64,000 nucleotides of DNA from Methanolobus vulcani (GCF_900100715.1 NZ_FNCA01000001.1:248001-312000), one strand, 5' to 3'. Positions 18,057 through 26,977 are shown, numbered from the stretch's first letter. Program-made: numbers and translations. Notes: generated from the letters alone by a model not told the origin.

Positions 18057-19199
18057 TCATGCCTGACTGTTGATAGGCTTTTTAGCGTGCTCAAGTATGT
18101 AATCTGCAAGTTCCTTTTTAAGGCGCATGTACTCTGAATCTGAAAGACCAAGGGTTTCAAGTACTCCATCTCTCAGATAGCATGGTTTTGATATCTTACA
18201 GCACCATACAAGACTGCCAAAACATGTGCTATCGCCATATTCAAGCATTGTGCCTTTTGCAAATTCCATCTTTATATCTGCAAATTCCTGTGCGGAATAG
18301 CCAAGCTTGGAAATGTTGTGGTGAACCGGACATGGTTTTACAGGCAGGCAGCAGAATGCAAGTCCTCTAAGGTCGCCTTCACCGCGGCAAACATGTTTAG
18401 GTGCGTTGTACCAACCCATGTCTTCCTGCTGTATTGAGATCCTGTTCACAAGCTGACTTATTATGCCAGGCTCATCCAGAACAACACGTGCCACAGAAAC
18501 CATTTCAGCTCCCCTTGTGAACATATCCTTTGCAGCCTCAATGTCAGTGACAGAGTTGTTGCAAATGAGGAACATTCTGGTAGAGTCGCGAATCTCTTTT
18601 ATGAGTTTCAGGTCTGCACCGGTACCTTCCTTCATGGCATCAAGGTGAAGTATGTCTGCACCGGCAGCTTCTATTGCTTTTACAAGTTCAATATCATCAA
18701 CAACATTTGCACGTACTTTTACAGAGAGCACGACCCCTGTTTCCTTGACCTTTGATATCCATTCGCTAAGCTTTGGAATATCATTTAGCAATGCCTGTCC
18801 GACACCGATATCTGTCATTTCCTTTTGTCTGCAGTGGGCATCAAGTTCAAGTATGGCACCGGCATCCTTTACAATCTCTGCTGCCTTTATGAGAGGGTCG
18901 ACCTTTGAGCTCCTCACATTAATCCCGACAACAGGCCCTTCATTCATAGCTTTTATCTCGTTCTCTATAACCTTAAGAGGCTCATGGGACTCAAATTCCT
19001 TTCTTCCACGGGAAACCATTTCTGCAGCGGCTTTCTGTGTTGCAGAGTCGAGGTTATATCCTCCAAGGATCACAAGTCCTGCATCATTTGCTTTATCATT
19101 CGCAAAAGTACTGTTTGTAATTCCCCCCATGGGTGCAAGCGCTATTGGATTTCTGAAAGAGAAATCACCTACCTTAATATCAAAAAGATCATCAGACAC
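18057..19199 (-). CDS. Putative methanogenesis marker protein 9 (Dus-like TIM barrel plus Cys-rich domain)
   Basis: The 380-residue protein has an N-terminal flavoprotein TIM barrel related to tRNA-dihydrouridine synthases (NPIALAPMGGITNSTF, VGINVRS, SVKVRAN, LHLDAMKEGTG, residues 1-250). A Cys/His-rich C-terminal domain follows (HVCRGEGDLRGLAFCCLPVK, HHNIS, CFGSLVWCCKISKPC, residues 270-350), the signature of methanogenesis marker 9. Such proteins are found in methanogens and their function is unknown; the cysteines could hold an Fe-S cluster. The start is GTG at 19199, preceded by GAGGT on the minus strand about seven bases upstream. It heads the run towards citG-like, DUF447 and dmrX with a 49-base gap to the next gene. 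Confidence 0.82.
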   Translation of the reverse strand: MSDDLFDIKVGDFSFRNPIALAPMGGITNSTFANDKANDAGLVILGGYNLDSATQKAAAEMVSRGRKEFESHEPLKVIENEIKAMNEGPVVGINVRSSKVDPLIKAAEIVKDAGAILELDAHCRQKEMTDIGVGQALLNDIPKLSEWISKVKETGVVLSVKVRANVVDDIELVKAIEAAGADILHLDAMKEGTGADLKLIKEIRDSTRMFLICNNSVTDIEAAKDMFTRGAEMVSVARVVLDEPGIISQLVNRISIQQEDMGWYNAPKHVCRGEGDLRGLAFCCLPVKPCPVHHNISKLGYSAQEFADIKMEFAKGTMLEYGDSTCFGSLVWCCKISKPCYLRDGVLETLGLSDSEYMRLKKELADYILEHAKKPINSQA

Positions 19200-19341
19200 G
19201 TTTTTACCTCAGGTAAATATAATATATATCAAGATTGATTTGAATTGTCTTCTATGCCGCTGAATAATGATAGGTTCTATTATTAAAATTGCGCCTTGTT
19301 TTGAGTTATTTTCCTGCAAAATAGTGTTTAGGCTTAAAGCC

Positions 19342-19425
19342 TATATACTATCAGCACAGACATTTAAAATAACCATAGATTCACACATATGAGTCTATGA
19401 ATAATGTAAATGTGGAGGTAAATTC
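19342..19425 (+). promoter_or_regulatory. Promoter and leader of the small zinc-ribbon gene
   Basis: CTATATACTAT (about 19343-19353) is a TATA-like element; a start about 25 bases on leaves a leader of about 50 bases. Just upstream is AGGCTTAAAGCCT (about 19331-19343), a palindrome overlapping the box. GGAGGT near 19412-19417 is a good ribosome site for the ATG at 19426. Confidence 0.45.
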
Positions 19426-19632
19426 ATGAACTGTATTGTTTGTGGTATTGAAAGTGAAACAAAGTATTGTGATGAGTGTGGAAAGGTAATGGATGAGGTA
19501 ATAAGAACCGTAGGAGAAAAGCGCTGGAATGCAATTGATGATTGTTCTTTCATCTATCCGATGGTTCTCAGGGTTGCCAGAGGTGAGCTTACAGTCCATG
19601 ATATAATCCAGGCTCTTGAAGTCGAGGATTAA
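19426..19632 (+). CDS. Small zinc-ribbon protein
   Basis: A 68-residue protein with CIVCGIESETKYCDECGK at its N-terminus, a C-x2-C...C-x2-C zinc ribbon, followed by about 45 residues that are mostly helical (KRWNAIDD, MVLRVARGELTVHDIIQALE). It has its own promoter and GGAGGT ribosome site and is followed by a T run near 19640-19648. The function is unknown; the basic and acidic helices suggest a protein- or nucleic-acid-binding adaptor. Confidence 0.7.
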   Translation: MNCIVCGIESETKYCDECGKVMDEVIRTVGEKRWNAIDDCSFIYPMVLRVARGELTVHDIIQALEVED

Positions 19633-19824
19633 TCATCTTTCTTTTTTTAAATAGAAACATATTTCCAAAAAAAAGTGATCATCAGACTTACGTGTTAATC
19701 TTTAAGTTTCTCCAAACACTTTCTTTAAGGTCTGATATTTGAGTAATACCATTTGATTTAACATTATACCATTGATTTTCCGATATGGAAAATTTCACCC
19801 AAGTCATTTTTTTTTAGGTTATTT

Positions 19825-20250
19825 TCATGGCAGATCCAAATTATCATTTGTATCAAGTTCCCAGAATGGATTAAATGCGACCTCAAATAAATGTCCGTCT
19901 AAATCCTTAAAGTATCCGCTGTAACCTCCCCAGAATACTTTTTGTGCCGGTTTTACAATTGTTGCCCCAATCTTTTTTAGATGTTCGAGAACATCTTCAA
20001 CTTCTTTTTCACTTTTAGCATTGTAGGCAAGTGAAATTCCAGAAAATCCTGTAGTTTCATCTTTTACTGTTGCATCATCAGCTAAAAGATTTCTTGGATA
20101 AAGAGAGAGAACAATTCCTCCAAGCGGAAACAATGCAAGATGATCCTGACTTGCAGAAGATCTTTTCCAACCTAACCCTTTCTCATAAAACTCAACTGAT
20201 CTTTCGAAGTCGCTTACTCCAAGTGTAATTACATTAATTTTTTGTCTCAT
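19825..20250 (-). CDS. VOC (glyoxalase/bleomycin-resistance) family protein
   Basis: The 141-residue protein has the two beta-alpha-beta-beta-beta halves of the vicinal-oxygen-chelate fold: INVITLGVSDFERSVEFYEKG at the start and GGYSGYFKDLDGHLFEVAFNP near the end, with the conserved D-DGH-E metal-site pattern. These proteins are metal-dependent lyases, isomerases or dioxygenases; the substrate cannot be told. GAGGT lies about eight bases before the ATG on the minus strand. It stands alone between a zinc-ribbon gene and the GDT1 gene. Confidence 0.8.
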   Translation of the reverse strand: MRQKINVITLGVSDFERSVEFYEKGLGWKRSSASQDHLALFPLGGIVLSLYPRNLLADDATVKDETTGFSGISLAYNAKSEKEVEDVLEHLKKIGATIVKPAQKVFWGGYSGYFKDLDGHLFEVAFNPFWELDTNDNLDLP

Positions 20251-20464
20251 ATTATACCTCTGGCATAATCAATTTATCTCGTTTTTTCTTCAATTCCTGT
20301 GCAGTTTAGCACAAGAAAATGGCAATGAATGCGCAGCTTCTGAGAGCCGGATAGTTGAATTCTTAACGTATTACAGCAGGCAAAAGGCTATTCCTATTAA
20401 CAATAAAAATGCACTTTCATAGTTTTATTATTTTACATTCAGATAGATTTCAGAAACATTTTTT

Positions 20465-21040
20465 ATGGGAAACACCATTTCTGTCAACATGATACAGGAT
20501 ATTCTTATCCCATTCATTCTTGTAGGTCTGGCGGAACTGGGAGATAAGACACAATTAGCTGTACTTGTTTTGTCCACGAAAACAAGAGAATACGCTCGTT
20601 TACTTGCCGGAGTGATGCTGGCCTTTATTCTGACAGATGGTCTGGCAATCCTTCTTGGAAATGTTATTGCAAACAGAATACCAATGGATTACGTGCGTAT
20701 TGGTGCCGGGGTCATGTTCATCCTTTTTGGTGTGATAACACTGGTCAACAAAGATGAAGAGGATGAAGAAGGTACATATGAATTAAAAAGTCCTTTTATG
20801 TCCGGTTTTGGTCTTATCCTTGTATCTGAGATGGGAGACAAGACACAACTTGCATCTGCACTTTTTGCAACACAGTACAATCCGGTTATGGTATTCATAG
20901 GTGTCATCCTTGCACTGTTCCTGCTCTCTTCAATGGCAGTATATATAGGCAAGATGCTCATGGAGAAGATCAATAAAAACACTATTTCCAGAGCTGCAGG
21001 TGTTCTCTTTATTGTAATCGGTATTTCATTCTTCCTCTGA
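20465..21040 (+). CDS. GDT1/TMEM165 family cation exporter
   Basis: The 191-residue membrane protein has about six hydrophobic segments arranged as two inverted repeats. Each repeat carries the family motif E-x-G-D-K-T: AELGDKTQ (Glu24) and SEMGDKTQ (Glu122). Family members (yeast Gdt1, human TMEM165, bacterial MneA-type proteins) exchange Mn2+ or Ca2+ for protons across membranes. An acidic loop, DEEDEEG, separates the halves. The ATG at 20465 follows a T-rich stretch; an alternative ATG eight codons later would shorten only the unconserved N-terminus. Confidence 0.88.
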   Translation: MGNTISVNMIQDILIPFILVGLAELGDKTQLAVLVLSTKTREYARLLAGVMLAFILTDGLAILLGNVIANRIPMDYVRIGAGVMFILFGVITLVNKDEEDEEGTYELKSPFMSGFGLILVSEMGDKTQLASALFATQYNPVMVFIGVILALFLLSSMAVYIGKMLMEKINKNTISRAAGVLFIVIGISFFL

Positions 21041-21126
21041 AGTACGGTTATTTTTCCTTCCTTTTTTGCAGTCAAAACAAAAATTAATAAGGCAGGAGTT
21101 TTAACATTAATAAAGGAGGTTTTACA

Positions 21127-21345
21127 ATAGTACATATACTCAGGTGCAAGGATCTTGGCTTCAATGATGATTTTATAGTCATTGACAATGACCCGAAAAA
21201 AGCAAAGGAAAGAATGAAGGAACATGTCCTGACCGAGCACAAGGAAGAATTTGAATCACTATCAGACTTCCATCAGGAAGAGATCATTTCCAAAATGGAT
21301 TTCCTGCTCACACGCGGTTGTGGCTGTGGAGTGCTTAAGCTCTAA
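21127..21345 (+). CDS. DUF1059-like small protein with apparent ATA start
   Basis: A 72-codon gene not opened by ATG, GTG or TTG. The frame is closed upstream by a TAA at 21088-21090 and contains no usual start before the conserved core. A strong ribosome site AAAGGAGGT (21112-21120) stands six bases before ATA (21127-21129), where homologues begin with Met. The product would read (M)VHILRCKDLGFNDDF, then a helical region and a C-terminal GCGCGVLKL. The N-terminal C-K-D-L-G-F motif fits DUF1059 proteins, whose function is unknown. Either ATA is used, or an ATG was lost by mutation or sequencing error. Confidence in the gene is good; the start is uncertain. Confidence 0.65.
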   Translation: MVHILRCKDLGFNDDFIVIDNDPKKAKERMKEHVLTEHKEEFESLSDFHQEEIISKMDFLLTRGCGCGVLKL

Positions 21346-21371
21346 GCCATCATTTATATTTTACTCACCCT

Positions 21372-21617
21372 TTACTGTTTACTTTGCTGAGAATTGTCCT
21401 TTTTTGTTCTGAAAACAACATAAATAGCTGCAAGCAAAAGAGGAAATCCTATTCCTAAAAGCAATACCTCAAATCCGTCATCTGAAGCATCAAATCCATT
21501 CACATGGAACAGACTGGTGTCAGTTTTTGTTACAGCTCCAGAGAACATGAATAGAAATAGTACCGTCAACAGCGTAATACCAACAATAAGATACCTGTTA
21601 TATTTCATACCAACCAT
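21372..21617 (-). CDS. Small two-TM membrane protein
   Basis: An 81-residue protein with hydrophobic stretches near residues 10-28 and 50-68 and a basic, glutamine-rich C-terminus. It is convergent with the DUF1059 gene. A TATA-like element on the minus strand (within 21633-21648) sits about 25 bases before the ATG, consistent with a leaderless transcript. I do not recognise the family; an ATG three codons later is an equally good start. Confidence 0.5.
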   Translation of the reverse strand: MVGMKYNRYLIVGITLLTVLFLFMFSGAVTKTDTSLFHVNGFDASDDGFEVLLLGIGFPLLLAAIYVVFRTKKDNSQQSKQ

Positions 21618-21777
21618 CTTAGTTGTTTAATTGGATTATAAATAAATGTTGTGATTCATATCCAATAATTTTAAGATGACGTGTTATTTTTAAATAGAAT
21701 ATGAAATTTCAATGAGATATTAAATTATAATAGTGTTGAAAGTCCACACGACATATTAGTACGCTATTGTCACAAGC

Positions 21778-21784
21778 TATATAT
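21778..21784 (+). promoter_or_regulatory. TATA box of the RNase P RNA gene
   Basis: TATATAT in GCTATATATCA; its centre is 25 bases before 21806, the first base of the P1 stem, so it fits the RNase P RNA start closely. Confidence 0.6.
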
Positions 21785-21803
21785 CATTTGATTTCATCTC
21801 AGC

Positions 21804-22194
21804 TATTGAGAGAGGAAGGACGGCCGCCGGGTCATTTGACCTGAGGAAAGTCTCCCCACCTTCTAAACACACGAATGCCTGTAAAGGGCATCGGGCGAGA
21901 GCCCGGGCAGTTGCTTTGCAACTCATGTGCTCTGCACATGCTGGCACAGAAACGATACCGTACCATGTCAATGCAATGATGCTGAAAAAGCTGAGGTCTC
22001 ATGGAATGCGGATGGAACGGCGAATCCTCGTGGGTGCAAGTCAGTAGTAGGGGGCAATGGTTGTTTAGACCATTCCCGAAGTTTATGTACGCGTAGCCGA
22101 ATGCCGTCAATGCAGCTCTTATGAGCACATCATCCTGCCGGTCGGGATGAATGTATTGCATTAACAGAAGGGAGCTTACTCTCCTCACTCAACA
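21804..22194 (+). ncRNA. rnpB: RNase P RNA, archaeal type A
   Basis: The conserved core elements are visible in order: GAGGAAAGTC (21843-21852, CR-I and 5' strand of P4), ACAGAAAC (21946-21953), TGGGTGCAAG (22031-22040, CR-IV region) and ACAGAAGGGAGCTTAC near 22164-22179 (CR-V and 3' strand of P4; AAGTCTCC pairs with GGAGCTT around the usual bulge). The ends pair as P1: TTGAG-GAGGA (21806-21816) with TCCTC-CTCAA (22182-22192). This RNA matures the 5' ends of tRNAs with its protein subunits. It is convergent with the geranylgeranyl reductase gene, whose stop lies about 12 bases on. The length, about 390 nt, suits Methanosarcinales. Confidence 0.9.
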
Positions 22195-22205
22195 ATAATC
22201 TAATT

Positions 22206-23345
22206 TTAAGTGTTAGCTTTTGAGCCAGGAAGTAAGAATTCTGTAATAAATTTTTTAGCTAGATCTTTATACGTTTTGTTGAAAGCTGCCACTTCCAGAT
22301 ACATTTCAAAGAGCTCATTGCTGCTGTTTAGCGCATTAAATACTTTTTCCGGCTGACTTTGCATCAATTTTGCAAGGTAAAGTGAATACTTAAGATGTTC
22401 GCCAAATTCTGCATAGCACTTATTTTCATATTCCTTAAGTTTTCCTTTATTGCCTATGTTCATTGCAACAATTTCTGCCGCAATCTGTCCGGATCTTATG
22501 GCATAGGGCAAGCCCTCACCTGTCAGCGCATCAACGAAACCTGCTGAATCTCCGCTTAACAGAACTCTGCCTTTCACAAGTTTTCTTTTATGACCACCAC
22601 ATGGGAGTATATGCCCCCTTAGTTTGTACTCTCCGTTAAATCCATTATCTGCAAGGAATTTCTTCATGGTTTGTTTTGGATGTGGGGAATATTTTGCCAT
22701 AGCACTTCCAAAACCTATGGAAAAATTATCATCATGCGGGAAAATCCAACCATATCCCATTCCTTCAGGACTAAAGTCTATTTCAATCACATCATTAGGT
22801 CTGTCAATATTTTTGCAGTCTATTTCAGTAACAAGACATACACCATATTCCTCTCTGCTATCAGGTTCCCTAACATGATTTTTAAGTGTACAAAGCGCAC
22901 CGGTTGCAATAACCACAAATTTGCATTTATAGGTGTTTTTATCTGTTGTAACTGTTACTGAATCCTTTTCCGGTAAAATACCAGTGGCTTTTTCCCCTAA
23001 ATTTACATCTATTCCTGTTTCTTTTGCCTTTTCAAGCAGGAAATTATCAAAAGTGCTCCTTGTTACAAGGAAATTTATGATATCATCCTTGTGAAATTCA
23101 ACAACTTGGTCCCGGTAGCGAAGTTTTCCTTTAAAAACAGACTTTTTGATTAACTCTGCAGATATATCAAAATCCAGATAGGATATTGTATGCCCTGATA
23201 TTGCTCCTCCGCATGGTTTATACCTGGGAAATATCTCTTTTTCTAAAATCAGTGTTTTAAGCCCTTTCTGTCCTGCGATTCTGCCAGCCGACGAACCTGA
23301 AGGACCTGCTCCTATGATTATAAGATCATATGTCTTCGCATCCAT
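22206..23345 (-). CDS. Geranylgeranyl reductase family FAD-dependent oxidoreductase
   Basis: The 379-residue flavoprotein starts with the dinucleotide-binding motif IIIGAGPSGSSAGRIA, then FPRYKPCGGAIS (the family's P-x-x-K-x-CGG motif) and GDSAGFVDALTGEGLPYAI, which binds FAD. Archaeal members reduce the double bonds of geranylgeranyl chains in ether lipids, or those of polyprenols and quinone-like side chains. A Cys near residue 45 lies where the family has a redox or structural cysteine. It ends a minus-strand run behind two DUF116 genes, 12 bases from the nearer one. The lipid substrate is not certain: methanophenazine or dolichol saturation are alternatives. Confidence 0.82.
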   Translation of the reverse strand: MDAKTYDLIIIGAGPSGSSAGRIAGQKGLKTLILEKEIFPRYKPCGGAISGHTISYLDFDISAELIKKSVFKGKLRYRDQVVEFHKDDIINFLVTRSTFDNFLLEKAKETGIDVNLGEKATGILPEKDSVTVTTDKNTYKCKFVVIATGALCTLKNHVREPDSREEYGVCLVTEIDCKNIDRPNDVIEIDFSPEGMGYGWIFPHDDNFSIGFGSAMAKYSPHPKQTMKKFLADNGFNGEYKLRGHILPCGGHKRKLVKGRVLLSGDSAGFVDALTGEGLPYAIRSGQIAAEIVAMNIGNKGKLKEYENKCYAEFGEHLKYSLYLAKLMQSQPEKVFNALNSSNELFEMYLEVAAFNKTYKDLAKKFITEFLLPGSKANT

Positions 23346-23357
23346 CTATATTCAATA

Positions 23358-23978
23358 TTAACTTGAAAGTATTTTAAGTGTTTCAATTACTTTATCGTAG
23401 TCAACCTTTGTGTTGAAACATCCATCATTAAGCATTGGAATACCATACGTTACGATTTTCTTGCCTTTAAGGCCCATCATAACCTTATTTAGCTCATAAT
23501 CACATGCAATGAGTAAGGCTGCATCGTAATTTTTTTCTTTAAGAACATGCTTTACAAACGATGAGCCTGTTACAATGTAAAGATCATATCCATATTTAGG
23601 AGCGTCTATTTTCAATTGGCTGAAGACACATTTACCACATTTGATGCATTGTATCCCGGTTCTTTTTGAAGAAGCAGGGCAATCCATTGCACGCATGCAA
23701 TGAGGAGCTATGATCATACGTTTATTGGTTTTCTTAAAACTATTCCTGTTGGAGATGTTCTTCAGGGATACCATCCATTTATCAAGAATACGCGGATCTG
23801 AAAACTTATAGAAGAAATATTTCAGTGGCATATAGAAGAAATCCAGTATGCCTGCAAAGAATCCCGCAAGCCATACATGCCTGTTCAGGCTGATACGACT
23901 GACCAGCAGTGCTATTGCTGCCAGCAGGAATGAAATGATAAGTAAGAGAGTCACAATAATGCCAATTACCCTATACAT
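23358..23978 (-). CDS. DUF116 family membrane-anchored Cys-rich protein (second copy)
   Basis: The 206-residue protein has an N-terminal transmembrane region (about residues 5-50) and then a soluble domain with APHCMRAMDCPASS, CIKCGKC, LYIVTGSSFVKH and IACDYELN. This is the DUF116 pattern with conserved cysteines that could bind Fe-S or zinc. The start overlaps the end of the preceding DUF116 gene by eight bases, so the pair is coupled. Family function is unknown. Its neighbour downstream is the geranylgeranyl reductase. Confidence 0.78.
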   Translation of the reverse strand: MYRVIGIIVTLLLIISFLLAAIALLVSRISLNRHVWLAGFFAGILDFFYMPLKYFFYKFSDPRILDKWMVSLKNISNRNSFKKTNKRMIIAPHCMRAMDCPASSKRTGIQCIKCGKCVFSQLKIDAPKYGYDLYIVTGSSFVKHVLKEKNYDAALLIACDYELNKVMMGLKGKKIVTYGIPMLNDGCFNTKVDYDKVIETLKILSS

Positions 23979-24612
23979 CGTCGCATTCCTCCATCTTCCT
24001 TATGACCTCATCCACATCAACCTGGGTATCATAGCAACCATCCCGCAGCAGTGAAACGCCCTGTACGACCATAAATGGTGATGCTCCCTGCATGGACTCT
24101 GCAAGTTCAGGATAACAAGCTACCCCTATACAACTTTCCGGCCGATGCGCTTTGATGATCTTTTTCACAAAACTGCCTCCGGGAATAATATAAACTTCAA
24201 AGTTTCGTTCTTTGGCAGCTTTACATATGGCTCCGATATCACACAGACCACACAATTTACATTCGTATCCTATTAAAGGGTCACAACGAGCTTTACAGTT
24301 CGGATGCCTGAGACACTGAGGAAGAAACACGACCCTGCCATTTTTGATCTCTTTGAACTTATCAAGCATTACAGCATTACGAACCTCTACAAGAATCTCG
24401 TCTACAAGCGTATCTTTAATACTGAACACCCTGCATATCCACTTTGCAGGTCCGTAGAACAGATAAAGAATGAAGAGAACAAAATTAGGAAACAATATTT
24501 TGTGTTTCTTGAAACTGTAAGCACCAACCAATAGCGCTATTGATAGTACTACAAGTACAGTCACAAATATAAGAATAAAGACTTTTCCAAGTAATTCATA
24601 AGGGATTTGCAT
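23971..24612 (-). CDS. DUF116 family membrane-anchored Cys-rich protein (first copy)
   Basis: This 213-residue paralogue of the next gene has two N-terminal hydrophobic segments (about residues 8-30 and 38-58). The DUF116 domain follows with LPQCLRHPNCKARC, CKLCGLCDIG, VYIIPGGSFVKK, GVACYPEL and a C-terminal VSLLRDGCYDTQVD that has an exact counterpart in the second copy (PMLNDGCFNTKVD). The cysteine sets suggest a metal centre close to the membrane face. It begins the operon DUF116-DUF116-geranylgeranyl reductase. The biochemical role is unknown. Confidence 0.78.
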   Translation of the reverse strand: MQIPYELLGKVFILIFVTVLVVLSIALLVGAYSFKKHKILFPNFVLFILYLFYGPAKWICRVFSIKDTLVDEILVEVRNAVMLDKFKEIKNGRVVFLPQCLRHPNCKARCDPLIGYECKLCGLCDIGAICKAAKERNFEVYIIPGGSFVKKIIKAHRPESCIGVACYPELAESMQGASPFMVVQGVSLLRDGCYDTQVDVDEVIRKMEECDDV

Positions 24613-24651
24613 GAGAAAAGTAAATAGTACGAATAAGTATATTCAATTTGC

Positions 24652-24685
24652 CCTAAAAATAAAAGATAGAGTGATAAAATCACTC
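24652..24685 (-). terminator. Hairpin plus T-run terminator of the hdrED operon
   Basis: On the minus strand GAGTGAT and ATCACTC (24685-24669, a perfect 7-bp stem with a 3-base loop) overlap the hdrD stop codon and are followed by TATCTTTTATTTTTAGGG. This looks like an intrinsic terminator. Confidence 0.6.
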
Positions 24686-25924
24686 TGGTGCATCGCTGAG
24701 GTCAATTCCCATTGCTTCTGCAGCAAGAACTACTACATCCTCAACTTCAAGTTCCTTTGCGCCTATTGCATCCCTACCGTCACTGAGATTCCTTTTACAG
24801 AATGGGCATGCACTTGAAAGGAGTTCTGCGTTGGTTGCAAGTGCGTCTTCAACACGGGTTGAAGCAACACCGAGTGCGAGATCAGGAATACCTGCTTTTA
24901 CTCCACCGCCAGCTCCACAGCAGCGCTGGTTCTCTTCGATCCTTTCCATCTCAATGAACTCAATACCTGGAATTGCTTCAAGTACAGCTCTTGGAGGTTC
25001 AAAGACACCAACGTGACGTCCGAGGTGACATGGGTCGTGGTATGTGACCTTCTTATCAATGGACTTCTCCCAGTTGATCTCTCCCTTCTCGATGAGATCC
25101 TGCAGGTACTGTGTGATGTGCATTACCTTAAATGGAAGTTCCTTTTCTGTGAGTCTTGGCCAATCGATAAGTGACGCTCTGAAACATCCTGCACATGCGT
25201 AGAGTACAATCTTTGCACCCTTTGCCTTGATGTTATCAATGTTCTTCTGGGCATTTACTTTTGCAGTGTCATTGACGAAATACTGACCGGTTCTGATAAG
25301 TGCTGAACCACAGCATATCTCATCCTCACCAAGCATTGTGAACTTGATTCCAAGCTTGTTAAGAAGACGTGTTGTTGCAAGAGCAAGTTTCCTCTGCTTG
25401 AGTTCTGCGGTACATCCACCGAAGTAAAGGATCTCTGCCTTATCTTCTACCTGAATGTCATCAGGGAACCAGTTGATCCTGTTTGCATTGTCTTCCATGT
25501 ATGGGTTCTTGTACTCACCAATGAGCTTGAGGAAAGCACCCTGCTTGCCGAATGGACCGTTTCCGCGCTTTACAAGGTTTGCACGCATGGATTCCCAGAG
25601 TTCTACGGTGTTAATTGCTGATTCACAGACTGTTGCACACATACCGCATGTTGTACAGCCGTATACATCGTTCTTGAACTGTTCGATATCTTCCTCTGGA
25701 ATCTCTTTTGGACCGAAGAGCTTTGCACGAAGTCCATAGGACTGGTTCATGTATTCTCTCCACCTGAGGATCTTGTCTCTTGGTGCAAGTCCTGGATCCT
25801 GTCCGGATGCATCGTATGTTGGACACCATTCCACACATTCGCCACAGCGGCTGCATGAGTCAAGTTCCATAAGCTGAACAGCTGTAAAGTTTTCAGTTGT
25901 AATGGATGGTTCACGTTTTGCCAT
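24680..25924 (-). CDS. hdrD: Heterodisulfide reductase subunit D
   Basis: The 414-residue catalytic subunit of membrane heterodisulfide reductase, which reduces CoM-S-S-CoB at the end of methanogenesis. Two 4Fe-4S sets lie near the N-terminus ([24 protein letters not shown]). Two CCG domains follow: GGCTAEL with [12 protein letters not shown], and DPCHLGRH with QRCCGAGGG; the CCG motifs hold the unusual active-site clusters. A longer frame starts at 25957, but GGAGGAG sits just before the ATG at 25924, and MAKREP fits homologues, so I use that. hdrE lies upstream with one base between its stop and this ATG. Confidence 0.95.
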   Translation of the reverse strand: MAKREPSITTENFTAVQLMELDSCSRCGECVEWCPTYDASGQDPGLAPRDKILRWREYMNQSYGLRAKLFGPKEIPEEDIEQFKNDVYGCTTCGMCATVCESAINTVELWESMRANLVKRGNGPFGKQGAFLKLIGEYKNPYMEDNANRINWFPDDIQVEDKAEILYFGGCTAELKQRKLALATTRLLNKLGIKFTMLGEDEICCGSALIRTGQYFVNDTAKVNAQKNIDNIKAKGAKIVLYACAGCFRASLIDWPRLTEKELPFKVMHITQYLQDLIEKGEINWEKSIDKKVTYHDPCHLGRHVGVFEPPRAVLEAIPGIEFIEMERIEENQRCCGAGGGVKAGIPDLALGVASTRVEDALATNAELLSSACPFCKRNLSDGRDAIGAKELEVEDVVVLAAEAMGIDLSDAPE

Positions 25925-25925
25925 T

Positions 25926-26717
25926 TTATTCTCCTCCCTTGTTTGCAAGGAGTGCAAGTGGAATTGCTATTACGTGTATATACTTACTGAATGGAATATA
26001 TGCAATACAGAACAGAAGTGAAATAACCACGTGGAAAAGTGCCATTGGTGGTGCGAATTCAGAGTCAATTCCGAATCCCCAGATTCTGCCTGTTCTGATA
26101 CCATCAGAAATGAATCCTGAAATGGTAATAATAGTAAGTCCTATAAGAAGAATAGAATCGTATGCGATTGTTGCCTCTCTGACCTTTACAACAAAGAGCC
26201 TTCTGTAGATCGCGATTACAATACCGATGAGCAGTATGTAACTGAATACGTCATTTGGAACTGAAAGAAGCTCTCTGAATGTCTCAGGGATCATGAACCA
26301 TGGAAGTGAATGAGCATATCCTACCTTCTCGCCTATCAAGTGTATCATCTCAACAGCGAACATTGCACCGGACATTGCAAAAAGAGTCATCCAGCCTACG
26401 AAAATAGTGAAGTGCATAAACCATCTGAGAGGGCTTCTTCTCAGGATCCTTCTCTGGAAAAGGATGTCAAGTACAAATGTTTCAAGAACGGACTGATTGT
26501 GAACATGTGCATGCTCACTCATCTGATACATGAGCATTTTAGGGAATGCCATTATACTCTTAGATGGGGAAGCACCATATCCTGTGGAGCCCATACCCCA
26601 TTTCTTTAAGTTAATGTACATTCCTACAACAAAAATACCCATGGCAAGAATAGAGATGAGCATCATCTGCACAAAAGTAACCCTTAGTGCATCGGTTACA
26701 CCGGCAAAATAATCCAT
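25926..26717 (-). CDS. hdrE: Heterodisulfide reductase subunit E (cytochrome b)
   Basis: The 263-residue integral membrane cytochrome b of HdrDE has five hydrophobic segments and histidines in membrane segments such as [10 protein letters not shown], suited to heme b. It takes electrons from reduced methanophenazine and passes them to HdrD, contributing to the proton gradient. AGGAGAAG (26724-26731 on the minus strand) is a good ribosome site six bases before the ATG. HdrE with HdrD is typical of cytochrome-containing Methanosarcinales and one of the best taxonomic clues here. Confidence 0.93.
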   Translation of the reverse strand: MDYFAGVTDALRVTFVQMMLISILAMGIFVVGMYINLKKWGMGSTGYGASPSKSIMAFPKMLMYQMSEHAHVHNQSVLETFVLDILFQRRILRRSPLRWFMHFTIFVGWMTLFAMSGAMFAVEMIHLIGEKVGYAHSLPWFMIPETFRELLSVPNDVFSYILLIGIVIAIYRRLFVVKVREATIAYDSILLIGLTIITISGFISDGIRTGRIWGFGIDSEFAPPMALFHVVISLLFCIAYIPFSKYIHVIAIPLALLANKGGE

Positions 26718-26723
26718 ATTTTT

Positions 26724-26763
26724 CTTCTCCTGATATTATTATAAAGATATAATTATTATAAAT
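26724..26763 (-). promoter_or_regulatory. hdrED promoter
   Basis: ATTTATAAT on the minus strand (26763-26755) is a TATA-like box; a start about 25 bases downstream gives a leader of about 17 bases that includes the AGGAGAAG ribosome site. Confidence 0.5.
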
Positions 26764-26977
26764 ATTAGCTATGCTTTACTTTAAAATAACCAGTTTGGTT
26801 TGCATGATTGTGGTGCCGATATTATTTAAAGATTTTCATCATTAAAATCTACATCGGCTGACGTGTTGTTGTGCTCAATCTCCACACAATTGACGATAAA
26901 TAATTAATTAACCTTATATGTCGTCACATGCTTAATTAGTCGAAGAACAAAAAAGAAGCAATAGGTAGACTTTACAA

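Noticed and set aside
18652-19263. 203-residue plus-strand frame opposite the marker 9 gene
   Set aside because: Low-complexity Ser/Ile/Phe-rich shadow; the opposite strand encodes a clear conserved protein.
21777-22188. Two minus-strand frames and one plus-strand frame inside the RNase P RNA
   Set aside because: The region is explained by the conserved RNase P RNA core; the translations match nothing known to me.
25925-25957. Longer start for hdrD at 25957
   Set aside because: GGAGGAG lies directly before the ATG at 25924, and the extra residues overlap the end of hdrE.
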